Of a stretch of 14,444 nt of DNA, positions 1-7,244 are shown one piece after another. Each line of letters begins with the position of its first letter. Position 1 is the first letter of the stretch. The stretch lies in NCBI GenBank assembly GCA_016205045.1, contig JACQJM010000082.1, positions 1-14,444 of the forward strand, read 5' to 3'. The notes under the pieces are model-generated. The model searched no databases. It saw only the letters and a list, made by a program, of their open reading frames with translations, and was not told where the DNA came from. The DNA comes from Elusimicrobiota bacterium. Its GTDB lineage: Bacteria; Elusimicrobiota; Elusimicrobia; JACQJN01. Position numbers and translations under genes: made by a program.

Positions 1-996
1 ACCCAAAGCGATGGCTCCCCCATTGACGTTGATCTTATCCTCGGGAATCTTCAGCTCCTGAATATCGATGAGGGTTTGAGCCGCGAATGTCTCATTGATC
101 TCAAAAAGATCCATCTGATCCAGAGAAAGTTTGGCCTCCGTCAACGCTTTTCGAATAGCAGGAACCGAAGCCACACCCATCCTCTCGGGTTTCGTTCCCG
201 CATAAGCACTCGACACAAATCGTCCCAAAGGTTCGCCCCTCCACTCTCTCAAGAATTTTTCAGAGCCCACCAACAAAGCCGAAGCCCCATCCACCAAACC
301 ATGAGTATTGGCGGAAGTAACGGTGCCCTGCTCCCCAAATAATCTTTTAGAGTTCTGAAAATAGGATACGGCAGGATCAGAAATAATCGCGTCGTCTCTT
401 CTCACGTCCCCCAGCGGGACAACTTCTTCCGCCAGACGACCCGCCGCTTGAGCTTGAAAAGCTACCTGATGGCTGCGCAGCGCCCATCGATTCTGATCTT
501 CTCCGTTGATTTTATATTCTTGAGCTAAATCCTGAACTGTTTTTCCTATGGGAGATCCACAAGCCAAATCTTTAAAAGAAGGAATAAAAACGTCCTTGCG
601 CAACTGGCTGATATTGTCTGTTCCTCCCGTGACGACGAGATGAGCTTCGTCTCTGGTCACCGTCTGAGCCGCCGAAATCAGGGCGTACAGTCCTGTGCCG
701 CAGGCCAGGTTGACCGCCAAACACGGCACTTCCACAGGAATTCCCGCCCTCAAGCCCACGTATCGAGACCCATAACAACCGTGCGCTCCAGCGTAATAAG
801 TATTTCCAAACACCACCTGATCCACTTTTGAGGGGGGCAGAGCCGCACGTTCTAGGGCTCCCTTAACCGCGGCTGCCCCCAAATCAAAAGCGTCCGTTTG
901 TTTAAATGCCCCACCAGGTTCCCCAGAGCCCATTTTGCCGTAAGCCCAAGTGACAAAGGGAGTTCTGGCTCCTGATAGAATATAAACGGGTGGCAT
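1..996 (-). CDS. Thiolase family protein (acetyl-CoA acetyltransferase type), C-terminus outside window
   Basis: This frame stays open for 332 codons from an ATG at 996 to the window edge; the missing C-terminus is expected to hold the last catalytic Cys-Gly motif. Thiolases condense or cleave acyl-CoAs in the cytoplasm using two cysteines and a histidine. Visible here are an N-terminus typical of the family (MPPVYILSGARTPF), the nucleophile loop NLACGTGLYAL with the acyl-accepting cysteine at about residue 99, the NETFA motif near residues 302-306, and the start of the GGAIALG(HP) motif at the cut end. The usual CxSG at the nucleophile is C-G-T-G here. Without the C-terminus I cannot separate a biosynthetic acetoacetyl-CoA thiolase from a beta-oxidation 3-ketoacyl-CoA thiolase. 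No good ribosome binding site lies at normal distance: an AGGAG at 1026-1022 is 25 nt away. The gene diverges from the FKBP gene across a 98-bp gap. Confidence 0.93.
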   Translation of the reverse strand, partial: MPPVYILSGARTPFVTWAYGKMGSGEPGGAFKQTDAFDLGAAAVKGALERAALPPSKVDQVVFGNTYYAGAHGCYGSRYVGLRAGIPVEVPCLAVNLACGTGLYALISAAQTVTRDEAHLVVTGGTDNISQLRKDVFIPSFKDLACGSPIGKTVQDLAQEYKINGEDQNRWALRSHQVAFQAQAAGRLAEEVVPLGDVRRDDAIISDPAVSYFQNSKRLFGEQGTVTSANTHGLVDGASALLVGSEKFLREWRGEPLGRFVSSAYAGTKPERMGVASVPAIRKALTEAKLSLDQMDLFEINETFAAQTLIDIQELKIPEDKINVNGGAIALG

Positions 997-1060
997 GACT
1001 TTAGGGTCTTAGCCTAGCATTCTCCTCACTTGTTTGGGAAGTGTGATAAGAATTAAAATC

Positions 1061-1069
1061 TGCTATGAT
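1061..1069 (+). promoter_or_regulatory. Extended -10 promoter of the FKBP gene
   Basis: TGCTATGAT matches the extended -10 form TGnTATnAT. No convincing -35 hexamer lies 16-18 bp upstream. The predicted start of transcription near 1076 leaves a short leader that just includes the ribosome binding site. Confidence 0.5.
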
Positions 1070-1079
1070 ACCCCATCAC

Positions 1080-1087
1080 AAAGGAGG
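1080..1087 (+). promoter_or_regulatory. Strong ribosome binding site that decides the FKBP start
   Basis: AAAGGAGG lies 7 nt before the ATG at 1095. This supports 1095 rather than the in-frame upstream ATG at 1065, which sits inside the -10 element. Confidence 0.85.
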
Positions 1088-1094
1088 AAATACC

Positions 1095-1766
1095 ATGAAA
1101 ACATTAGCCTATTTGATATTGCCGCTCTTTTTTATCGCATCCGTTCACGCTGAAGAAGGGCCTAAAACCGAAGAACAAAAAGTCCTCTACGCTCTGGGCG
1201 GAGTGCTGGGGCGCAACATCGCCATTTTCAACCTCAAGCCCGCAGAACTGAAATATGTCACCCAAGGTCTGCGCGATTCCGTAGAAGGCAAAAAACCTCA
1301 GGTGGATTTAGAAACCTACGGTCCCCGAGTAAACTCTCTGGCGGAAGCACGCCAGGCAGTGAAAGCGGATGCCGAAAAGAAAAAAGCTGGGGCCTTTATG
1401 GAAAAGGCGGCGCAAGAACCGGGAGCGGTCAAAACCGCCTCCGGACTGATATTTATTCCTGATCCTAAACAAACAGGAAAAGGAGCCTCCCCTAAATCCA
1501 CAGATCAAGTGAAAGTTCATTACCACGGAACCCTCACGGACGGGACCGTGTTTGATAGTTCTGTTAAACGCGACCAACCTGCCACATTCCCTCTCAATGG
1601 AGTCATTCCCTGCTGGACAGAAGGTGTTCAGAGGATGAAGGTGGGTGGAAAAGCCAAGCTCATCTGTCCCTCCTCCATCGCTTATGGAGATCAAGGCCGA
1701 CCCCCCCAGATTCCAGGAGGCGCCACCCTGGTGTTCGAGGTGGAACTTCTCGATATCGTTAAATAA
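1095..1766 (+). CDS. Exported FKBP-type peptidyl-prolyl cis-trans isomerase (Mip/FkpA-like)
   Basis: A 223-residue protein expected to speed proline isomerisation during folding of periplasmic or surface proteins. Residues 1-19 form a signal peptide (MKTLAYLILPLFFIASVHA, cleavage before EEG). Residues about 25-105 are a helical, lysine-rich N-terminal part like the FKBP_N dimerisation domain of Mip/FkpA. Residues about 135-223 are the FKBP fold. The ligand-pocket residues are present: Y143 in VHYHG, F153-D154 in TVFDSS, V170-I171 before the pocket tryptophan W174, Y197 in IAYGDQG, and F214 in TLVFEVELLDI. The start at 1095 is set by a strong ribosome binding site and the signal peptide. The gene converges on the alpha/beta hydrolase gene with only 7 bp between the stop codons and no terminator between them. 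Confidence 0.95.
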   Translation: MKTLAYLILPLFFIASVHAEEGPKTEEQKVLYALGGVLGRNIAIFNLKPAELKYVTQGLRDSVEGKKPQVDLETYGPRVNSLAEARQAVKADAEKKKAGAFMEKAAQEPGAVKTASGLIFIPDPKQTGKGASPKSTDQVKVHYHGTLTDGTVFDSSVKRDQPATFPLNGVIPCWTEGVQRMKVGGKAKLICPSSIAYGDQGRPPQIPGGATLVFEVELLDIVK

Positions 1767-1773
1767 TCTGAGG

Positions 1774-2874
1774 TTAAGGTTCGGCGGGAACCACGTCAGA
1801 GGAAGAGTCTCTCAAAAATTTCTGGAAGTGCCTTTGAATATCTTTTTTAGCTTGACCTAACGCCAACATGGAATAGACATGTTTCCATGAGTCGGGAACA
1901 AAATGAAGCCTGAACCATTGATATTCGGGATGCTGCTCTGCTTGGGAAAGAGCCAAATATAAAGCGTCCGAAGATTCTTTGGGAATAGCCGGATCCTCTA
2001 ATATGTTGATCATCAGAAATCTTTCGGGGCTCAGAGGATTATCGACAGGATAAATTGCATTGGGTCCGTAATAACTTAAAGGCTCGGCCGGCTGACTCAA
2101 TTTTGCCATTTCCACCTTAAATCCGTCCAAACTCAAACTGTCTCTTTCCATTTTCTTTAGCCTTGATCTTTTATAATCATTCACCCCCAAACCATGGATA
2201 TGGGTTAAAATTTCCGGAATATTGGCTCCCCCCAAAAGTGTGGCGACGGCCGCCACGCGAGTATCCGAAGCTGCCAATAAAAGCGCATCAATGGCTCCCA
2301 GACTAATACCCACTACCCCCACTTTATCCTGAGGGAATTTAAACCTTAGCTGTTCCAGAGCATCCAGCGTCCGGCGAGCACTGATAGTGGATTTAGGGGG
2401 GAAAGAAGGCAATGTGACTAAAGAGTCCAGATCGGTAACCTTGGGAGGAGCATTTCTTTCTACATACACACAGCGGTAATTTTTTTTAGCAAAGAAAGAA
2501 CACATGGATTTAGCGATGCGGTAATTGGGATCTCCCGTCACGGTCAACACTAAAACCAACGGCCCCGGCTGAACCACTTGAAAGGGATGCGGGTTATACC
2601 AATGGATCACCAAAGGAACGTCGGGAGACTCTGGAACAGGAAACGTAAATCGTAAAATCTCAAGACGGTTAGAGACCCTCTCGCGATGCAAATCTATCGA
2701 AAGCCCTTTTCGGGTGTAAGACATCGGCGTGGCAGGTTGAAACGGAGTAAATACCCGAGAAGAGTCCTGCAGAAAAGATTTTTCCGCGCCATCTCTTAAG
2801 AATTCTCCCTCTCCCGCATGAGCGAATATCACCACCCACCCCCATAAAAACAATCCTAAAAATTTAATCTGCAT
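1774..2874 (-). CDS. Exported alpha/beta hydrolase (serine esterase/lipase-like), co-translated with GDPD
   Basis: A 366-residue protein starting at the ATG at 2874. Its N-terminus MQIKFLGLFLWGWVVIFAHA is a signal peptide, so the mature enzyme should act in the periplasm or outside. The alpha/beta hydrolase core shows the strand LVLVLTVTGDPNYRIAKSM, then the nucleophile elbow GISLG with S191, followed by AASDTRVAAVATLLGGAN. A late SWKHVYSML region offers the likely catalytic histidine, and NILEDPAIPKESSDAL a candidate acid. The substrate is unknown; an ester-containing lipid or oligopeptide-like compound would fit. The frame extends upstream to 3012, but that part lies inside the GDPD gene and would bury the signal peptide, so I reject it. 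The start ATG overlaps the GDPD stop within an 11-nt block (ATGCAGATTAA), pointing to translational coupling. No good ribosome binding site is directly upstream. Confidence 0.85.
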   Translation of the reverse strand: MQIKFLGLFLWGWVVIFAHAGEGEFLRDGAEKSFLQDSSRVFTPFQPATPMSYTRKGLSIDLHRERVSNRLEILRFTFPVPESPDVPLVIHWYNPHPFQVVQPGPLVLVLTVTGDPNYRIAKSMCSFFAKKNYRCVYVERNAPPKVTDLDSLVTLPSFPPKSTISARRTLDALEQLRFKFPQDKVGVVGISLGAIDALLLAASDTRVAAVATLLGGANIPEILTHIHGLGVNDYKRSRLKKMERDSLSLDGFKVEMAKLSQPAEPLSYYGPNAIYPVDNPLSPERFLMINILEDPAIPKESSDALYLALSQAEQHPEYQWFRLHFVPDSWKHVYSMLALGQAKKDIQRHFQKFLRDSSSDVVPAEP

Positions 2875-3862
2875 AGGGACTAAACCTTCGGCTCTCCTCC
2901 CGTCTCGTAAGAGGGTGATCCGTTTGAACAAAATCAACATCTGTTCTAAGCAACTTGAGAATCTGTCCGTGACCCAAAAACCCAAAATGCTCCTCAAACA
3001 AAACATTTGCAAAAACTTTTACTTCCAAGGCGTGCAACACATCTAATAAATCGGAACTAGGATAGTCGGTATGGACGATCTCCGGTTTAAAACCCCAAAC
3101 AGCCTTAGCTCGGATCAAATCTCCCACATCGTGAATCCTTAATAAGACCATCATCTCAGGATATTTCTTCTTCAACCTAGCCAGGTTTCTCATATCAATT
3201 TGACGATCTTTTTTGGGTGATTTTGCATTTTCAGGAGCAGGGAACTGAACAAAAAAAATCACATCGTCAAAAGAACCATTTTCATGAATCCAATCAGCCA
3301 CCTTCTCAATTAGGTCTTCCTTAAAATGTAGATCCAAAACGACTCTGCCGCGGGTGATGGCGTAAATATCTTGGAATTTCGGCAAGGATTCTCCGTTTTT
3401 TAGGTGAGCATTCTCCAAAGTCGCAGAAGAATAATTTCCAATTTTGCCCTTTTTGATAGAGGTGGTATTTTTCATTTCCGAATGGCAAATCACATACACC
3501 TGACCATCTTGAGAAGCACGAAGGTCAATTTCCATGACTTTAAGGCCCATCCTAACCGCTCCTTGCGCCGCACCCCTACTGCTTTCGGGAGCTCCTAACC
3601 CAAATCCCCGATGGGCCACCACGAACAAACGCCGGCATCGAGGATCGCGAATGCAGCGAGCAGTATCCTTTGTGTCGGGAAGGGAAATAGGATTTAAGGA
3701 AGCTTTCTGTAAGGAATCTTGAGCAGCCGCTTGAATCTGCCCTTCGCCATTTTCCAGCGCCTCAAAAAACTGACCTTCACTGTTTTTCGCCCCCCAACCC
3801 GTATGGGAAGCACTGAGGAAGCCCAAAAATGCCCAACAAAAAGCTTTAATAATGCTAGACAT
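2864..3862 (-). CDS. Exported glycerophosphodiester phosphodiesterase (GDPD/UgpQ superfamily)
   Basis: A 332-residue protein. This family hydrolyses glycerophosphodiesters to glycerol-3-phosphate and an alcohol. Residues 1-24 look like a signal peptide (MSSIIKAFCWAFLGFLSASH), giving a periplasmic location. The TIM-barrel GDPD motifs are visible: AHRGFG with H84 and R85, APESS with metal ligand E93 (family form PENT), MEIDLRASQDG with E111 and D113, and the general acid H127 in VICHSEM. The C-terminal TDHPL matches the family's closing motif. Residues 25-80 form a linker with no recognised domain. I chose the ATG at 3862 over the longer in-frame ATG at 3940 because it carries the signal peptide and has an AGGA about 8 nt upstream. 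The gene precedes and overlaps the alpha/beta hydrolase gene, so both may act on the same extracellular phospholipid-derived substrate. Confidence 0.9.
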   Translation of the reverse strand: MSSIIKAFCWAFLGFLSASHTGWGAKNSEGQFFEALENGEGQIQAAAQDSLQKASLNPISLPDTKDTARCIRDPRCRRLFVVAHRGFGLGAPESSRGAAQGAVRMGLKVMEIDLRASQDGQVYVICHSEMKNTTSIKKGKIGNYSSATLENAHLKNGESLPKFQDIYAITRGRVVLDLHFKEDLIEKVADWIHENGSFDDVIFFVQFPAPENAKSPKKDRQIDMRNLARLKKKYPEMMVLLRIHDVGDLIRAKAVWGFKPEIVHTDYPSSDLLDVLHALEVKVFANVLFEEHFGFLGHGQILKLLRTDVDFVQTDHPLTRREESRRFSPYAD

Positions 3863-4088
3863 TGAGATTCCTAGGATATTAATTATTAAGAAAATCGGGA
3901 TGGGCCTGAAGGGCAAAAAATCCGCCCGAAAAAGACCCACAAGAAGTAGGCCTGTTGTCCCGAACAGAAAGGCTGGACTGGAAAAAGTTCTTCTCCCGAG
4001 TTTGTCCTGAAGGATGTTTGGGACGGAGCTCTGCGGAGAGGGCTAGCGGATGGGGCCCCCCTCAGGTTGTGCAACTGAATTTTTCGGG
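3863..4088. other. Intergenic region between Omp85-family gene and GDPD gene, no gene seen
   Basis: The 226 bp hold no convincing gene. A 62-codon minus-strand frame at 3886-4074 lacks family features and a ribosome binding site. Small inverted repeats are present: CTGTT/AACAG at 3952-3956 and 3963-3967, and the palindrome GGGGCCCC at 4052-4059. Neither is followed by a clear T-tract, so I do not call a terminator. The AT-rich stretch at 3870-3895 could hold the GDPD promoter. Confidence 0.5.
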
Positions 4089-5687
4089 CTAAGGCGTTCC
4101 AAAGCCTTTACCTGCCTGAATAGCAAGCACCAAACGTTTCCCCTGCCGGTTGTCTCTTAACGTATAGGCCAAGTCGATGCGGATGGGCTCATTTTGCGTA
4201 GATCGGGAAAAAGCGATCCGAAGCCCAATCCCCACGGAACTACGTAAATCCTCGATCTGGAAATTCCCTCCCGCCGGCCAGGCATACCCGGAATCAAAAA
4301 AAACTACTCCTCCTAGCGAAACCAAATGAAATAGGTCATCCACGATATAAATTCGATCTTCCAAATTAGCAAGAAAGCGCTTTTCCCCAGCAAACTGGCC
4401 TATGGAGTATCCGCGCAATCCGTTATCCTCCCCTAAAAGTAAGATTCTATCGGGATCCAGGTGGGAACCATGATCATAGGCAGCGGAGGCGGCCAGCGTC
4501 TGTCGAGGCAGACTTTGGTTGTAATACTGGGCGCTTCCTCTCCACAACACATTTGATTTTTCCCGACCACTAAAACCGGCGCTGTATTCCCCACGCATCA
4601 ATGTAAAGTGTCCTTGGTCCCAGGAGTAGCCCGCCTGGGCCGAGACTTCTGGAAAAAGTTGAGTCTGAGCCGAGCCCAGCCAGCGAGGGCCAATCCCCAT
4701 CTTAGCCGCGAACGTGGGTCCCAGATTAAAGTCTTCATCCCGATCGAACTTTTCGATGTGTCTCTCTTTAATAAACCGGATTTCTTGCCAACCTACTCCA
4801 GGTTGCAGAAGTCCAAACCCGTCCACCGAAGGTTCCAAACCGGGGGTGCTGCCTTCTAACTGATCGAATTTGTCGGTTTGATGGCGAAAGGTGAGGCCCA
4901 CTTGGCGCGTCCTTTCCGTGGAAGGGAAAAGGGATTTTCCCAAACCGAAAGAGAGTTCCCGGTGAGTCTTTCTAAAATTTCCCACCAAACTGCCGCTGGA
5001 GTAGAAAGGAAGTTTTCTTTGCTCAACAAATCCAGATCCCCCCACCGAAAAAGGGGCGATGGTGGCATAAAAAGGTCGGGCCAAAGATCCTCCATAACGA
5101 TAGCCATTGGTGTGACGATTAGCATCCAGACTCAAGGATAGGCGTTTTCCCAAAAATTGAGGGTCCCGATATGTGAGACTTTTATCGATCCCGGTTGAGT
5201 CCCTTTTATAGACCAGACCCACGAGTTTTCCAGAACCGAGAAAATTTCTTTCTACGATCCCCACATTCCAATTGTTGTTGCCTCCCACACGCTTAAAATC
5301 AAGCTGCAGCTCCAAGGTCCAGGCATCGTAAGTGTAGACCGTAACATCTACGGTTCCATTGCGCGGGGGAGAGGGAATAATACTAACCCGGCGCAAAAAT
5401 TTATATTGGCGAAGATTTCTCTCCGATTCTCGGAGCAAATCCAAATCATAAATGTCTCCTTCTTTAAAGAGTAGTTCTCGGCGTATCCAATTAGACCGTG
5501 TGACGATGTGGATCGCATTCGCCCAGCGGTAAAGGAATAGAGAACGTTGGGAGGCATCGAAAACATTTTTAGAACTAATAGCGACCTTCCCCACCTTAAG
5601 ATTAGAGTAGGGAACGGCCTCCACGGACCTGCTGAATCCCAGCAGTATCAGTGCTATTGGAAATGAGAGAGGAACCCAGGTCTTCAC
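4089..5687 (-). CDS. Omp85/BamA-TamA superfamily outer-membrane protein with a single POTRA domain
   Basis: A 532-residue protein. Residues 1-24 are a signal peptide (hydrophobic core PLSFPIALILLGFS, then SVEA). Residues about 60-120 read as one POTRA domain (RRELLFKEGDIYDLDLLRESERNLR, then FLRRVSII and GTVDVTVYTYD). From about residue 130 on, alternating amphipathic strands form the barrel. The superfamily hallmark RGY, which lies in barrel loop 6, is at 425-427 (NGLRGYSIGQF), followed by a conserved strand ending FFDSGYAW. The last strand ends LVLAIQAGKGF, a plausible beta-signal, plus three residues. BamA normally has five POTRAs and TamA three, so this is a short Omp85 member. It could insert or secrete outer-membrane proteins, or handle lipids; the cargo cannot be told. 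The start is a GTG at 5687 with no clear ribosome binding site. Confidence 0.85.
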   Translation of the reverse strand: MKTWVPLSFPIALILLGFSRSVEAVPYSNLKVGKVAISSKNVFDASQRSLFLYRWANAIHIVTRSNWIRRELLFKEGDIYDLDLLRESERNLRQYKFLRRVSIIPSPPRNGTVDVTVYTYDAWTLELQLDFKRVGGNNNWNVGIVERNFLGSGKLVGLVYKRDSTGIDKSLTYRDPQFLGKRLSLSLDANRHTNGYRYGGSLARPFYATIAPFSVGGSGFVEQRKLPFYSSGSLVGNFRKTHRELSFGLGKSLFPSTERTRQVGLTFRHQTDKFDQLEGSTPGLEPSVDGFGLLQPGVGWQEIRFIKERHIEKFDRDEDFNLGPTFAAKMGIGPRWLGSAQTQLFPEVSAQAGYSWDQGHFTLMRGEYSAGFSGREKSNVLWRGSAQYYNQSLPRQTLAASAAYDHGSHLDPDRILLLGEDNGLRGYSIGQFAGEKRFLANLEDRIYIVDDLFHLVSLGGVVFFDSGYAWPAGGNFQIEDLRSSVGIGLRIAFSRSTQNEPIRIDLAYTLRDNRQGKRLVLAIQAGKGFGTP

Positions 5688-5715
5688 TAGTGCAATCAGG
5701 AGAATTCATTGTATT

Positions 5716-5757
5716 GTATTTTCTAACCTAGATAAATATAGAACTTATAGAAAATAC
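5716..5757. repeat. 10-bp perfect inverted repeat in the divergent Omp85/helicase promoter region
   Basis: GTATTTTCTA at 5716-5725 is repeated in inverse at 5748-5757 (TAGAAAATAC) across a 22-nt AT-rich spacer. The only other genes nearby are the two divergent starts at 5687 and 5826, so it could be an operator or part of the minus-strand promoter. There is no GC stem and no T-tract, which argues against a terminator. Confidence 0.6.
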
Positions 5758-5825
5758 TTCTTATATCACCCCTCTTTTTCTTAACTGGATGGGAATGTCC
5801 CAGAAAAGGTACAATAAGGATCTTC

Positions 5826-7049
5826 ATGTCTTTTGGCCAACTTAAACTCCACCCAGAAATCTTACAGGGCATTCGGGCGATGGGTTTTACCCAACCCACT
5901 CCTATCCAATCCGAGGTCATCCCCCTTGCTTTGGAACGCCAGGACATCCTCGGGTGCGCCCAAACGGGAAGCGGAAAAACAGCCGCTTTTGTTCTGCCTA
6001 TTTTAAATCATCTTCTCCAGCATCCCAGACCCGGCTTGAGAGCTTTGGTGTTGGTTCCCACCCGAGAACTGGCCGCTCAGGTGGAAACCGTCTTTCGTGA
6101 CTGCGGTCGTTTCACTCCTTTCAAGGTTGCCATGATCATTGGAGGAGTGGGTTTTCACGGACAGCAGCAAGCTGTCCGTCAAGGTGCCCAGATTCTCGTG
6201 GCGACTCCGGGTCGGCTCCTGGACCATCTCCACCAAGGCAGTTTCACCTTATCTCAAGTGGAACAACTGGTCTTGGATGAAGCGGACCGCATGCTGGACA
6301 TGGGATTTCTGCCCGACATCCGCTCTATATTAAGCCGCCTCCCGCAAGGCCGTCAAACCATGCTTTTTTCAGCCACCCTTCTTCCGGAAGTGGAGCGAGT
6401 CGCCGCGTTTGCCTTGCGCCACCCCAAAAGAGTTGAAATTTCTCCGCCCACCTCCACCGCGACTGGAATCAATCAAGTCGTGTACCCAGTAAAACAGTCG
6501 CAAAAATCGGAATTTCTGGTGCAGTTCCTGAAATCCACCCAAATCCGTTCGGTTCTGATTTTCTGCCGGACCAAACACGGGGCAGATCGCTTGGCATGGC
6601 GGCTGAAGGAGCTGGGCTTTTCCATAGGCGTTCTGCATGCGGACCGGACTCAAGGGCAACGCACGGTCGCTATGGAAGGCTTTCGCAAAGGAAAATTTCA
6701 AATTTTGGTCGCCACCGATATCGCCGCACGAGGCATCGATGTCCAGGAGATCAGCCACGTGGTCAATTATGATGTGCCTCGGCACCCTGAAGACTATGTT
6801 CATCGAGTGGGCCGAACCGCTCGGGCCTACAAGGTGGGGGACGCGGTCACGTTCATGGACCCTGAAGAGCAATCCTTTTTGACCGCCATCGAACGCTTCC
6901 TGGGAGTCGTTTTTTCTCGAGCCATCCTCCCTGGATTTCCCTATGTCACTCCCCCTCAACTGGAACCTCCCAAACCCAAAACCTTCTCCAATATCCGTTG
7001 GGGCCGCCGCCGCATTGCCAGCTCCCGCAAGGCCCTTTTCCGCCGCTAA
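5826..7049 (+). CDS. rhlE: DEAD-box ATP-dependent RNA helicase, RhlE type
   Basis: A 407-residue cytoplasmic RNA helicase; RhlE-type enzymes take part in ribosome assembly and RNA turnover. All core motifs are present in order: the Q motif with F3 and Q28 (FGQL, TPIQSEVIP), motif I AQTGSGKT at 45-52, Ia PTRELAAQ at 78-85, Ib TPGRLLD at 127-133, II DEAD at 151-154, III SAT at 182-184, IV LIFCRTK near 244-250, V ATDIAARGIDV at 296-306, and VI HRVGRTAR at 326-333. The C-terminal tail is short and basic (WGRRRIASSRKALFRR), as in small RhlE proteins. AAGGA at 5816-5820 sits 5 nt before the ATG. It appears to be monocistronic, with a highly folded region after its stop codon. Confidence 0.95.
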   Translation: MSFGQLKLHPEILQGIRAMGFTQPTPIQSEVIPLALERQDILGCAQTGSGKTAAFVLPILNHLLQHPRPGLRALVLVPTRELAAQVETVFRDCGRFTPFKVAMIIGGVGFHGQQQAVRQGAQILVATPGRLLDHLHQGSFTLSQVEQLVLDEADRMLDMGFLPDIRSILSRLPQGRQTMLFSATLLPEVERVAAFALRHPKRVEISPPTSTATGINQVVYPVKQSQKSEFLVQFLKSTQIRSVLIFCRTKHGADRLAWRLKELGFSIGVLHADRTQGQRTVAMEGFRKGKFQILVATDIAARGIDVQEISHVVNYDVPRHPEDYVHRVGRTARAYKVGDAVTFMDPEEQSFLTAIERFLGVVFSRAILPGFPYVTPPQLEPPKPKTFSNIRWGRRRIASSRKALFRR

Positions 7050-7062
7050 AAATTCAGGACCA

Positions 7063-7120
7063 TCCCACCACCTTCTGGCGAAGCGTCATAGCGCCTTTAG
7101 GCGCTCAGCAGGTGGTGGGA
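7063..7120. repeat. Nested hairpin after the helicase gene (11-bp outer stem, 6-bp inner stem)
   Basis: TCCCACCACCT at 7063-7073 is the perfect reverse complement of AGGTGGTGGGA at 7110-7120. Inside it, AGCGCC at 7090-7095 pairs with GGCGCT at 7100-7105 around a 4-nt loop. The octamer GGACCATC occurs at 7057-7064 and again at 7118-7125, as an 8-bp direct repeat at the two ends. No T-tract follows, so it is not a classical intrinsic terminator, though it lies 13 nt after the helicase stop codon. Confidence 0.85.
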
Positions 7121-7142
7121 CCATCTAGTCCCCTCCACCCTA

Positions 7143-7169
7143 GGCCTAAAAGCAGTTCTTCTTTAGGCC
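7143..7169. repeat. Second hairpin between helicase and transporter genes (8-bp stem)
   Basis: GGCCTAAA at 7143-7150 pairs perfectly with TTTAGGCC at 7162-7169 across an 11-nt loop. It lies upstream of the predicted transporter promoter, so it would belong to the helicase transcript or act as DNA. No T-tract follows. Confidence 0.75.
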
Positions 7170-7199
7170 CATGGACCCATACGTCCCTTTCTCAACCAC

Positions 7200-7208
7200 T
7201 GATATAAT
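7200..7208 (+). promoter_or_regulatory. Consensus extended -10 promoter of the transporter operon
   Basis: TGATATAAT is a perfect extended -10 (TGnTATAAT). The -35 area is poor. Transcription should start near 7215, giving a leader of about 30 nt with GAGG at 7236-7239 as ribosome binding site for the ATG at 7245. Confidence 0.65.
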
Positions 7209-7244
7209 GATTTTGCAATACCATCCTAAAATGACGAGGTCCCC

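Noticed and set aside
76..342. 88-codon plus-strand frame at the left end
   Set aside because: It is antisense to the thiolase gene, whose motifs are clear, and its product has low-complexity arginine/serine composition typical of a shadow frame.
1018..1030. Mini-ORF (ATG at 1020, minus strand, three codons) after an AGGAG, upstream of and in frame with the thiolase start
   Set aside because: The AGGAG is only 1 nt from this ATG, too close for normal initiation, and a three-codon leader cannot be supported by sequence alone. It may just be chance.
1767..1773. Shared bidirectional terminator between the convergent FKBP and hydrolase genes
   Set aside because: Only 7 bp separate the stop codons and no GC stem with a T-tract was found there.
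2875..3012. N-terminal extension of the alpha/beta hydrolase frame to 3012
   Set aside because: It lies fully inside the glycerophosphodiesterase coding region and would place the evident signal peptide in mid-protein.
3886..4074. 62-codon minus-strand frame between the Omp85-family and GDPD genes
   Set aside because: There is no ribosome binding site, no hydrophobic or domain pattern, and it runs over the region expected to hold the GDPD promoter.
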